A DNA stretch of 52,530 nt from Candidatus Thalassarchaeaceae archaeon (GTDB lineage: Archaea > Thermoplasmatota > Poseidoniia > Poseidoniales > Thalassarchaeaceae). Each line of letters starts with the position of its first letter. Position 1 is the first letter of the stretch. Under the pieces are notes generated by a model. The model made no database searches. It had not been told where the DNA came from and saw only the letters and a list, made by a program, of their open reading frames with translations. The position numbers and the translations under genes were made by a program. Below, in pieces: positions 44,996 through 52,174 of this stretch. The stretch is from the NCBI GenBank assembly GCA_030747395.1, contig JASLKT010000004.1, forward strand, positions 1 through 52,530, read 5' to 3'.

Positions 44996-45448
44996 CTATT
45001 GTTGCTTGACAGAACCTTTCTGCAACTTCATGTAAGCCACAAGCGGCCCCAACAATCGACCTGCACGCTTACCGTGATCAGTCAAACGATAGGTGACGCG
45101 AACGGGAGGGCCTTCGACAACGATTCGATCAATCAATCCGTTCTCTGTGCACTTGCGCAATTTGTCAGAGAGTGTTCGGCTTGAGATACCGACGAGCAAT
45201 TTCCTCAATTCGTTGAAGCGGCGCTCGCCTGCGATGTACAGTGTTGCTAGGATCTCTATCGTCCAGCGGCTTGTGAAGACATCTAGTGCTTCGACTGAGG
45301 CTTCAACTTCCCAAGCCGTATCGTGTTCATCACCATGATGTCCACTGAAAATCTGGCGAATTCGAGCCCCCATTCCTTCTGTTGTCACAATACTCGATTC
45401 GATTTCTTTCATATCTTCATGTGGCAGAATCATGGGGGTTTCAGGCAT
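44996..45448 (-). CDS. HxlR-family winged-helix regulator
   Basis: A 150-residue regulator. The core is typical HxlR: SRWTIEILATLYIAGERRFNELRKLLVGISSRTLSDKLRKCTENGLIDR, then a wing VRVTYRLTDHGKRAGRLLGPLVAY. An N-terminal acidic/His region (GHHGDEHD) is extra and may bind metal. HxlR proteins usually act as dimers on palindromes near their own promoters; TGTTAC/GTAACA at 45463-45478 is the obvious candidate. ATG 45448 follows GGTGAT by six bases; GTG 45457 is an alternative. It diverges from a pair of micro-ORFs over a 129-base region. Confidence 0.85.
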   Translation of the reverse strand: MPETPMILPHEDMKEIESSIVTTEGMGARIRQIFSGHHGDEHDTAWEVEASVEALDVFTSRWTIEILATLYIAGERRFNELRKLLVGISSRTLSDKLRKCTENGLIDRIVVEGPPVRVTYRLTDHGKRAGRLLGPLVAYMKLQKGSVKQQ

Positions 45449-45462
45449 CAATATCACCGCGG

Positions 45463-45478
45463 TGTTACTAAGGTAACA
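45463..45478. promoter_or_regulatory. Candidate HxlR operator, palindrome TGTTAC-TAAG-GTAACA
   Basis: Perfect 6-base arms around four bases, 15 bases upstream of the HxlR start and about 100 bases before the divergent micro-ORFs. Counting from a TTTAAA-type box near 45498-45508, it falls near the expected start of the HxlR transcript, which would suit self-repression. Confidence 0.5.
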
Positions 45479-45522
45479 TGGTGTGGAAGTTGCACCTTAA
45501 TTTAAACTTTACAACTCCACAG

Positions 45523-45533
45523 TCTATATATTA
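45523..45533 (+). promoter_or_regulatory. TATA box of the micro-ORF pair
   Basis: TCTATATATTA is the strongest TATA-like sequence in the window. It is about 50 bases before the ATG at 45578, which predicts a leader of about 24 bases containing GGAGGT (45566-45571). Confidence 0.6.
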
Positions 45534-45577
45534 CGGGCCACACAGGTTTACTATCCACACTGAATGGAGGTATATAC

Positions 45578-45721
45578 ATGGATGCATGGTTAAAGAATTG
45601 GATAGATGAATGGGATGAAGGATATGAGCAGCTCGAGGCTGCCAAGAAGGAGAAATTAGAGAAGAAGCCACGGGTAAATTTGTTCCGCCGATTTTTCTCT
45701 AAGAAAAAGGTGGAAGCATGA
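45578..45721 (+). CDS. 47-residue charged mini-protein
   Basis: From ATG 45578 the frame encodes 47 residues: an acidic/Trp-rich start MDAWLKNWIDEWDEGYEQLE, then a Lys/Glu helix and a basic FRRFFSKKK end. It is probably one amphipathic helix with opposite charge at the two ends. GGAGGT lies six bases upstream and a clear TATA box precedes it. It overlaps the next micro-ORF (ATGA). The HxlR regulator diverges from it, so it may be its target. Function is unknown. Confidence 0.6.
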   Translation: MDAWLKNWIDEWDEGYEQLEAAKKEKLEKKPRVNLFRRFFSKKKVEA

Positions 45722-45810
45722 GTTTGGCAGGCCTGGTGAATTTCTATCTACAGGCAGTTTCGTATTGGGGCTCTGCCAATTTGGATCATTATCGCCGATT
45801 CAAACACTGA
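45718..45810 (+). CDS. 30-residue micro-protein overlapping the previous one
   Basis: The frame at ATG 45718 encodes 30 residues beginning MSLAGLVNFYLQAVSYWGSA and ending in LDHYRRFKH. The ATGA overlap suggests translation coupled to the 47-residue protein. It is moderately hydrophobic with a basic end, so membrane association is possible. Its TGA ends one base before the stop codon of the convergent hydroxyacyl-CoA gene. At this length the frame could be open by chance; the overlap is the main support. Confidence 0.45.
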   Translation: MSLAGLVNFYLQAVSYWGSANLDHYRRFKH

Positions 45811-47886
45811 TTACCCATTGGTGTAAGTTGGTCGGCGCCCTTCGATGAGAGCAGAGAGTCCCTCTAGAGCATCTGAAGTGGCAAAGATATCCTCTAGGTT
45901 TGACAACTCTAGTGCGAGTCCGGCATCGAGATTTTCACCGGTTTCGACAGCATTGTCTAGCAATTCACTGGCCATTCGCATTGCAATTGGCGCCGTTCGA
46001 CTGAGCGATTTCAATTGGCGACTTACATTTCGATCTTCAGCATCGAAACCTTCTGGGCAAGACCCTGAGAGTAATCCGGGCATGTTTGCATCACTGTAGA
46101 AGGCACTGGCAAAAGTTGAGACTGGATGTTCTGGATTTCGAGGTTCACATGGATACTTGTTTTCCGGTTTGCCTGATTTGTCAATGGCCTCAACAGTCGC
46201 ACTGACCTCAGCAGGTTCAACAAGATGTGTGAGAATTCCAAGTGCGTATGCTGTTTTTGAATCGACGAAATTACCTGCAAGAACAGCCCATCGTGCGGCT
46301 TCAACACCACAGATGCGGACGGTGCGTTGTGTTCCTCCCAAACCCGGATAGATACCGATATTGGTTTCAGGGAAGCGGAATTGACTGCGGCGGGTGCCGA
46401 CGCGATGATCACAAGCCAAAGCCAATTCGAGCCCACCACCGAGTGCCAAACCAGTGGTCAAGGCAATTGTCGTCTTTGGACTGTTTTCCAACTTGTTCAA
46501 CACGACATGGCCATTGGCTGTGAAATCGTAAATGTCTGAAAATGAGTCCGCCCGAATTTTGTCGACGAAGAATTTGACATCGGCTCCAGCAACAAAGGCC
46601 TTCCCCGCGCCTTCCAGAACGATTGTAGTCACTGAGTTATCTGAATTCAAGTCATCCAAAACCGCACCCAATTGGTCGACCAGTGTCTCATTGAGCGCAT
46701 TCATTGCTTCTGGGCGATTCAGGCGTACAGTTGCGACACCACCGGTTTGTACAACATCGACGAAGTTGAATTCCCAGCCATGACCCGATTCCGCTTTCAT
46801 CGCGAAAAATGGTGGTAGATCAAATTCAGCAAGTTCAGCATAGGCATTGGCCATTCGATGTGCTTCATCAAGACCCAATGCATTCATGATTTCAAAAGGA
46901 CCATTCATCCATCGAAGACCAACCTTTGCACCCCGGTCAACATCTTCCATGGAGCAGATTTCTTCTGCAACAATTTGAGAGGCAACTGCGAAAACCTGAC
47001 CCAGCAATCGTTCTGAGATGATTTTGGTTGCCTCTGCATCGCATTCAGTTTCTTCATCAATATCCCACATCACGCCGGCTTCTACGAGTTCTTCCAAACT
47101 CTTCGCGCCCGTGTAACGTGGTGTATCGAGTTGTTCTGCCAGATAATTGGTCGAGTGAAGAGCGATGGGCGGACCTGTCAGATTCATGAGTGCAAAAGGC
47201 CCCATGCCGATGTCAAAGGCCGCACATGCCACCGCGTCGATTTGTGCTGTAGTACCAACTCCCTCCTCCAAGAGCAAGCAAGCTTCATTGAGCCAGGGTA
47301 CAAAGAATCGGTTGACAACAAAACCGGGTCGATCTTTGCATACGATGACCACCTTTCCGAGCATCTTGCAAAATTGCTCGACGCGAGCGATTGTGTCATC
47401 ACTCGACAATTCCGAAGGGATGACTTCTACCAATCGATTCTTGGCTGGATGATAGAAGAAATGCAATCCAACGAATCGATCTGGGCGTGCGGTTGCTTTT
47501 GCCAACGCATTGACACTGAGAGAAGAGGTGTTTGATGCGAGGATCGTATCCTCTCCACAAGCCTCGTCTAATGTATTGAAAACGGCCTTTTTCACATCAA
47601 AATCCTCGAAAACCGCTTCAATCACGAGGTCCGTATTTGCTGCGACATTTTCAACGCCGACAACACCGGTGATACGTGCTTGGATTTCCTCAACTTGCGC
47701 CTCTGAGAAGATTCGACGCTCTACAGCCTGGCCAAGTAATGTGGAGATTGTCTCTTGTCCTCTCTCTACCCATTGCAGTTCTCGGTCTACCATTTGGACC
47801 GGAAATTGCTCTTGTGCAGTCTTCTGAGCAATTCCACTGCCCATGTTCCCGGCTCCGACGATGGCGACAGTCTCGATGGGCTTCAT
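45811..47886 (-). CDS. Fused 3-hydroxyacyl-CoA dehydrogenase / enoyl-CoA hydratase
   Basis: A 691-residue bifunctional beta-oxidation enzyme. The N-terminal part (about 1-370) is a Rossmann-fold dehydrogenase with NAD site VGAGNMGSG, the LHFFYHPAKNRLVEVIP segment holding the catalytic His and Glu, and DRPGFVVNRFFVPWLNEA. The C-terminal part (about 380-691) is a crotonase with AGKAFVAGADVK (oxyanion hole), LGGGLELALACDHRVG (one Glu) and PETNIGIYPGLGGTQR (second Glu). This order, dehydrogenase then hydratase, is the archaeal type and the reverse of bacterial FadB. It hydrates enoyl-CoA and oxidises the product with NAD. It is transcribed singly; a GTATTC box about 25 bases before ATG suggests a leaderless mRNA. 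Confidence 0.94.
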   Translation of the reverse strand: MKPIETVAIVGAGNMGSGIAQKTAQEQFPVQMVDRELQWVERGQETISTLLGQAVERRIFSEAQVEEIQARITGVVGVENVAANTDLVIEAVFEDFDVKKAVFNTLDEACGEDTILASNTSSLSVNALAKATARPDRFVGLHFFYHPAKNRLVEVIPSELSSDDTIARVEQFCKMLGKVVIVCKDRPGFVVNRFFVPWLNEACLLLEEGVGTTAQIDAVACAAFDIGMGPFALMNLTGPPIALHSTNYLAEQLDTPRYTGAKSLEELVEAGVMWDIDEETECDAEATKIISERLLGQVFAVASQIVAEEICSMEDVDRGAKVGLRWMNGPFEIMNALGLDEAHRMANAYAELAEFDLPPFFAMKAESGHGWEFNFVDVVQTGGVATVRLNRPEAMNALNETLVDQLGAVLDDLNSDNSVTTIVLEGAGKAFVAGADVKFFVDKIRADSFSDIYDFTANGHVVLNKLENSPKTTIALTTGLALGGGLELALACDHRVGTRRSQFRFPETNIGIYPGLGGTQRTVRICGVEAARWAVLAGNFVDSKTAYALGILTHLVEPAEVSATVEAIDKSGKPENKYPCEPRNPEHPVSTFASAFYSDANMPGLLSGSCPEGFDAEDRNVSRQLKSLSRTAPIAMRMASELLDNAVETGENLDAGLALELSNLEDIFATSDALEGLSALIEGRRPTYTNG

Positions 47887-47981
47887 GGCCGTTCGACCCG
47901 AATACGCCTCATGAATTCAACGGCGTAGCCGAGAGGGATGAAGCATCAGATTCAACACCCCCTTCTTGTCGTAGCCCCCCC

Positions 47982-49007
47982 ATGGTCTCGGAGTCTGACT
48001 TCATCGCTGCCTTCCAAGCATACCACGATGCGCTAGAAGATCCCGCGGCAAAAGTCGAAACAATTCGACCCCTTGTCAACCAGCACTTGAACGAACTCAT
48101 CGCTCGACTGCCGGGTGTTGCTGTGCAAAATGCTGCACGCCAGCGAGCCATGACAGAATTGGATCGAATTGAAGAAATGGCGAAAGAGAAGGCTGTTGAA
48201 GTCGCAGAGGATATCGAAGAATTTGAGGATGAAGTCAAAGCAAAGACGCAGAGCCTAACGCCAGCAGCGATTTTTATTGAGCCTGAAAATCCTGCAGAAG
48301 GTTCTCCTTTCACAGTTGGATTCTCAGGCAGTTCAGGAGACCCCACCGCTTGGATTGGCATCTTTTCAGCAGGTGCATCACATGGTGAACATGGTAGTAA
48401 CTGGTTGTACGTGAATGGAACCACACAACCCGGTGAAGGGAAAATCGCAGGTTCTGTGACGTTTACCGGAGAACAATATGTTGCTGGTGATTATGATGCG
48501 CGTTTGTTCCGAAATAATAGCCATGACTTGATGGCCTCAGCCACCTTCTCAATCTCTGCCACAGAATCGGAAGAAGTTGTTGAGGAACCTGAGCCCGAGC
48601 CAGAACCTGAGCCCGAGCCAGAACCTGAGCCCGAGCCAGAACCTGAGCCCGAGCCAGAACCTGAGCCCGAACCGGCGGTTACTTCCTCCAGCGACGATAT
48701 TGCTGCAGTTGCAGCCCACCTTGAGACTGTGAAATTATTCGGTGAGAAGCGCCGTTATATTGAGAGTCTAAGTGACGAAATCTTCGATTTCAACCTCAAG
48801 ATTGAATCGATGGAGAACACCATTGGGATTGGTCTAGGTTCGGATTTCCGTGGCGGGAAAACCTGCATTGGAACTGTGAACGACATTGGAGTTGGTGTTC
48901 GAATTCCCAATACCATGGAATTGCACATTGGACAGGAAATCTATGTCGAGGCCAAACTGCTTGAATATCGATCTGTTGTCAAGCGATTCGAGTTCGAACA
49001 TCTCTGA
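47982..49007 (+). CDS. Coiled-coil / SKICH-like domain protein with Pro-Glu repeat linker
   Basis: A 341-residue cytoplasmic protein. Residues 1-90 are helical and charged. About 95-190 form an Ig-like domain reminiscent of SKICH/CBM-like folds (AWIGIFSAGA, GSNWLYVNG, GDYDARLFRNNSHDLMASATF). A PE repeat at about 200-230 is encoded by 18-base tandem copies (48588-48677). The last 110 residues (VKLFGEKRRYIESLSDEIFDF..., IGIGLGSDFRGGKTCIGTVND) match nothing I know. No signal peptide is seen. ATG 47982 is chosen; the frame continues open upstream into the antisense of the previous gene. The stop nearly touches the convergent glycosyltransferase. Confidence 0.7.
   Translation: MVSESDFIAAFQAYHDALEDPAAKVETIRPLVNQHLNELIARLPGVAVQNAARQRAMTELDRIEEMAKEKAVEVAEDIEEFEDEVKAKTQSLTPAAIFIEPENPAEGSPFTVGFSGSSGDPTAWIGIFSAGASHGEHGSNWLYVNGTTQPGEGKIAGSVTFTGEQYVAGDYDARLFRNNSHDLMASATFSISATESEEVVEEPEPEPEPEPEPEPEPEPEPEPEPEPEPEPAVTSSSDDIAAVAAHLETVKLFGEKRRYIESLSDEIFDFNLKIESMENTIGIGLGSDFRGGKTCIGTVNDIGVGVRIPNTMELHIGQEIYVEAKLLEYRSVVKRFEFEHL
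48588..48677 (+). repeat. 18-base tandem repeat encoding Pro-Glu hexapeptides
   Basis: Four identical copies of CCTGAGCCCGAGCCAGAA (48588-48659) plus a degenerate fifth copy, all in frame. Each encodes PEPEPE. Identity at the third codon positions shows recent copy-number change, or strand slippage that keeps copies alike. Confidence 0.95.
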
Positions 49008-49009
49008 AT

Positions 49010-50230
49010 TTAATCTCTCAATTTTGAGATAATTTCCGTCAATGCATCGGCTTGATCTTCAGGACGCAAACCCATTTCAGCGATGTTTTTTCTGCCTGCT
49101 TCTGACCAAGATTTACGCATTTCCTGCTGCTTTGATTTCTCAAGTGCTTCATGCCATGCATCCCAATCTCCTCTCGGCAACAACATCCCGGAGACGCCAT
49201 CTTCAACCGTGTGACAGTATCCACCTTCATCGACCATAAGAGCCGGTGTACCGGCCGCTTGCGCCTCAATTGGCGTCAAACCGAAAGGCTCTCCACGGGC
49301 CAGAGAAACAACAGCGCGAGACCGCTTGACTAGGCTGACAAGATCTTCTTGTGAAAGCCGAGGTTCGACGATGAGGTCCACTCCTTTGCTAGTGGCATGT
49401 GCTTTCATCGAGGCGAGGTCTTCAGTAGAACCCCCCCCAACGTGGTGATAGGTCAATCCAGTTCCAGCGAGCATGTCGATGGTATCCATTGTTCCTTTGA
49501 CATAGGATGCCATTCCAATCGCAACAACACAATCTTCGATTGGTGGGCAATCACCTGACCAAATATCAAGATTTACAGAAGGCCATAGTAATCCAGATTT
49601 TTCACCATAAACTGTCTGAATGCGCTCTTGAATCCAAGGAGAATTACCACTGATGGTGGCATTTGAGCGATCTGCGAGGTCATGGGTCATTGAAATGTCA
49701 CGCCGCCGCTGTTTTCCAAGTAGAAATCGGGTCAATGCAAGGTTTTGTTTCGGATTTCCATCTAGGGTTCTATGTAACACATCTTCGTGTAATCCACGAT
49801 GAGGTTCTAGGCAGTAATAGTGAACGGGTAGATCTTTTGGAATCAGTTGACTGAATTCCAAACTGCCCACACCACTGGTGAGGTGAATTGCATCACTGGT
49901 CGCTAGGACATCTTGCAAACGCAAGCCCTGTTCGGTAAGTTCCAACATATTCCACCATCGATTTGAGGCTTGTCGCGAGGCAACTGCTCGGAATTCGGCC
50001 CATCCTCCCGTCGGTTTGTTCCAAGGGATGGTAGGCGTCAGGTAGAGAATTCCAAGCGCATCCATTCTTTCCCTCGCTTCGAGAGGAAGATTCAGTGAAG
50101 CGCAAGTGATTTCGAAATGGGATTGCCAAGCTTCCAGGTTGTTCAATAAATCACGCTCAGCGCCCCCAAATTGCTCAAAGGTTCCCTTCACCACCAGCAG
50201 GCGGGGCTTTGAGTCCGAATCGTCGTCCAC
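49010..50230 (-). CDS. Glycosyltransferase, GT4-like
   Basis: A 406-residue GT-B-type glycosyltransferase. The N-terminal lobe starts RLLVVKGTFEQFGGAERDLLNNL, the usual acceptor-side pattern with a GGAE loop. The C-terminal lobe has VVAIGMASYVKGTMDTIDML, HHVGGGS, and the nucleotide-sugar signature ARGEPFGLTPIEAQAAGTPALMVDEGG (E-x7-E). No membrane helix is seen, so it works at the cytoplasmic face on a lipid or protein acceptor. GTG 50230, 25 bases from a shared TATA box, is chosen over GTG 50236 and an upstream frame to 50347 that would overlap the next gene. Its C-terminal codons form part of a hairpin shared with the convergent gene (49016-49029). Confidence 0.87.
   Translation of the reverse strand: MDDDSDSKPRLLVVKGTFEQFGGAERDLLNNLEAWQSHFEITCASLNLPLEARERMDALGILYLTPTIPWNKPTGGWAEFRAVASRQASNRWWNMLELTEQGLRLQDVLATSDAIHLTSGVGSLEFSQLIPKDLPVHYYCLEPHRGLHEDVLHRTLDGNPKQNLALTRFLLGKQRRRDISMTHDLADRSNATISGNSPWIQERIQTVYGEKSGLLWPSVNLDIWSGDCPPIEDCVVAIGMASYVKGTMDTIDMLAGTGLTYHHVGGGSTEDLASMKAHATSKGVDLIVEPRLSQEDLVSLVKRSRAVVSLARGEPFGLTPIEAQAAGTPALMVDEGGYCHTVEDGVSGMLLPRGDWDAWHEALEKSKQQEMRKSWSEAGRKNIAEMGLRPEDQADALTEIISKLRD
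49016..49029. terminator. Hairpin at the convergent gene ends
   Basis: TCTCAA and TTGAGA surround TT. It lies within the last codons of the minus-strand glycosyltransferase and just beyond the end (49007) of the plus-strand gene; a T-rich stretch follows on either side. It could terminate both transcripts. Confidence 0.35.
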
Positions 50231-50250
50231 GCACACGCCCTCGCTTGTCC

Positions 50251-50260
50251 GTTTAATATC
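50251..50260. promoter_or_regulatory. Shared bidirectional TATA box between two glycosyltransferases
   Basis: GTTTAATATC is centred about 25 bases from both ATG 50281 (plus) and GTG 50230 (minus). One AT-rich box may serve both directions, producing two leaderless transcripts. Confidence 0.5.
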
Positions 50261-50280
50261 AGCATGGGCTGGGCGGGCTG

Positions 50281-51399
50281 ATGTCGCGTCAAGTTTTGGT
50301 GGTTCGTGGGGGGGCGTTGCCTCGTTCCAGTGGCCTTGGGCGGGCACATCATGACCTCGTGGATCGAGTGAGTGAACAACAAGTCAAGGGTTTCAGTCTT
50401 GGCGGTGTCATCGAACATGAAATCGGGGGCGGTGCATTTGCGCGCTGGCGTCGAAGACGAAGTGAGCATCCTCAGCGAGTTGCAGACGCAGCCAAAGCAA
50501 ATGCGGATGCCATTCTCCACATCACGGATCAAGAACAAGCTCACTTGATTCCAGAGAATTGTGATTTACCAGTCAGTATCACCATTCATGATTTATTCCA
50601 TTTGGAGCCGCGCAGAATATCGACATCGCATGGCAAGGTGAATATCGGCGATCAATCCCCAGGATTCTTGCGCGGTCGCGATTTGTCCCATCTACGAAGA
50701 GGACTTGAGAGAGCAGACCTGCTCATTTGTATCTCAGAAGCCACCGCCGAAGAAGCACGCGAATTGTGGCCCAGTAAGTCGATTGAAGTGGTGCCTCATG
50801 GCATCGACGTTGGAGGTTTTGATCCATTCTCTCACCCATTACCCAAACCCGAAGGCCTTGACCATTCCAACGTCAATCTACTCTGTGTCGGCAGTGAAGA
50901 ACCGCGGAAAAGAATCGATTTCCTCGTCGAAGTATTGGGTAGCCTTCCATCCCACCTCAAGGGAGATGTAATTCTCCACAAGGTTGGTGCAGAATCGAGT
51001 ACAAAATCGAAATCCAAATTGTCGAAAAGAGCCAAGGAATTGGGTGTTAACCTACATTGGGTTGGTCGACTTTCAGATATCGATTTGTGTGGCTATTACC
51101 AGCATTGCGAAGCCCTCCTTTTCCCCAGTGTCGCTGAAGGGTTTGGGCTGCCACCTTTGGAAGCGATGGCCTCGGGATGCCCGGTTCGTGTGGCTGACAT
51201 GCCAGCTCACAATGAGGTGGTACCAGAAGAATGGTTACTGCCCCACGACAGTGTCGATGATTGGGTTGACGCCATTGTTGGTTTTGCCTCAAAAGATGGG
51301 CGAAGACAACCGGATCCAATCGCTCTCAAACGAGCACAAAAATTCAGCATGGAAGCCTGGTCAACATCGATTTCACATGCTTGGAATCAACTTGAATAA
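50281..51399 (+). CDS. Glycosyltransferase family 4 protein
   Basis: A 372-residue GT-B glycosyltransferase. It opens with 'MSRQVLVVRGGALPRSSGLG', the donor/acceptor loop region, and has DLLICISEATAEEARE, IEVVPHGIDVGGF, LLCVGSEEPRKRIDFLVEVL, LHWVGRLSDIDLCGYYQHCEALLFPSVAEGFGLPPLEAMASGCPVRV (the E-x7-E signature) and a C-terminal helix. Resemblance is to mannosyl/glucosyltransferases of cell-surface glycan or N-glycan paths; the donor sugar cannot be read from sequence. It diverges from the other glycosyltransferase over about 50 bases, so the two may act in one pathway. Confidence 0.9.
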   Translation: MSRQVLVVRGGALPRSSGLGRAHHDLVDRVSEQQVKGFSLGGVIEHEIGGGAFARWRRRRSEHPQRVADAAKANADAILHITDQEQAHLIPENCDLPVSITIHDLFHLEPRRISTSHGKVNIGDQSPGFLRGRDLSHLRRGLERADLLICISEATAEEARELWPSKSIEVVPHGIDVGGFDPFSHPLPKPEGLDHSNVNLLCVGSEEPRKRIDFLVEVLGSLPSHLKGDVILHKVGAESSTKSKSKLSKRAKELGVNLHWVGRLSDIDLCGYYQHCEALLFPSVAEGFGLPPLEAMASGCPVRVADMPAHNEVVPEEWLLPHDSVDDWVDAIVGFASKDGRRQPDPIALKRAQKFSMEAWSTSISHAWNQLE

Positions 51400-51420
51400 T
51401 CTAGAACATTATACCGACAT

Positions 51421-51445
51421 TTGCTTATACCGCCCGTAGGGCGGT
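51421..51445 (+). promoter_or_regulatory. Promoter of the ABC transporter with TATA-like box and palindrome
   Basis: TTGCTTATA (51421-51429) is centred about 25 bases before ATG 51452. A perfect repeat follows immediately: arms ACCGCCC and GGGCGGT around GTA (51429-51445). If the transcript is leaderless, the palindrome is in promoter DNA between box and start and may be an operator. Confidence 0.55.
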
Positions 51446-51451
51446 TGATTC

Positions 51452-52174
51452 ATGCTTAGGGTGGATGACCTGACCAAGGGCTTTGGCTCAGGTTCCAACC
51501 GCCTTGAGGTTCTCAAAGGAATCAATCTTGAGATTCAACCTGGCGAACTTGTGGCATTGATGGGTCCGTCTGGTTGTGGAAAATCGACCCTACTGAACAT
51601 CATCGGGGGATTATTGCCAGCTGAGAGTGGTGAAATTACCCTTAATTCACGCTCGTATGGATTGAGAAATCCGTCTTCAGTTGTTGATGTCCGACGCAAT
51701 CTCGTCGGTTGGATTTTCCAAGATTTCCACCTGTTGGATCATCTCTCGGCATTGGACAATGTTGCAATGGCTCTAGAAATATCAGGGGTCCCTTCCAAAG
51801 AAGCTGAAGAACGCGCACGAGAGGCATTAGCCCGGGTCAATCTCAGCGATCGGATGGACCATATTCCAGACCAACTTTCTGGTGGTCAGCAGCAACGTGT
51901 GGCCATTGCACGTGCGATTGCTGGCAACCGTCCATTACTACTCGCTGACGAACCTACTGGAAACCTAGACATCGCCTCCGGTGGAGATGTTCTGCGTTTG
52001 TTCAAGTCTCTTTGCCATGATGAAGAAAATCCGATTTCAATCCTGATGGTGACGCACGATCCTGATTTGGCCAGTCAAGCGGATCGGATGCTCTTACTCC
52101 GTGATGGGACAGTCGCAGCCAGCGACATTCGTTCCGCATGGGGATTGGATGATGAAGGAGGTGAAGAAGAGTGA
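51452..52174 (+). CDS. ABC transporter ATP-binding protein, LolD/MacB-like
   Basis: A 240-residue ATPase. Walker A is GPSGCGKST (about residue 41), the Q-loop WIFQDFHLLDHL, the signature LSGGQQQRVAIARA, Walker B LLLADEPTGNLD, and the switch His is in VTHDPD. The sequence best fits the MacB/LolD/FtsE class that pairs with FtsX-like permeases to move lipids or peptides or to transmit force, not to import solutes. The stop overlaps the next start (GTGA), so the permease follows in the same operon. Confidence 0.92.
   Translation: MLRVDDLTKGFGSGSNRLEVLKGINLEIQPGELVALMGPSGCGKSTLLNIIGGLLPAESGEITLNSRSYGLRNPSSVVDVRRNLVGWIFQDFHLLDHLSALDNVAMALEISGVPSKEAEERAREALARVNLSDRMDHIPDQLSGGQQQRVAIARAIAGNRPLLLADEPTGNLDIASGGDVLRLFKSLCHDEENPISILMVTHDPDLASQADRMLLLRDGTVAASDIRSAWGLDDEGGEEE

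Noticed and set aside
44197..45810. A complete mobile or defence island
   Set aside because: There is no integrase, direct repeats or tRNA junction; only one gene shows deviating composition.
47676..47981. Upstream extension of the PE-repeat protein
   Set aside because: It lies antisense to the dehydrogenase start and has no ribosome site; the product is better explained from ATG 47982.
48588..48677. CRISPR array
   Set aside because: The repeats are directly adjacent with no spacers and encode Pro-Glu.
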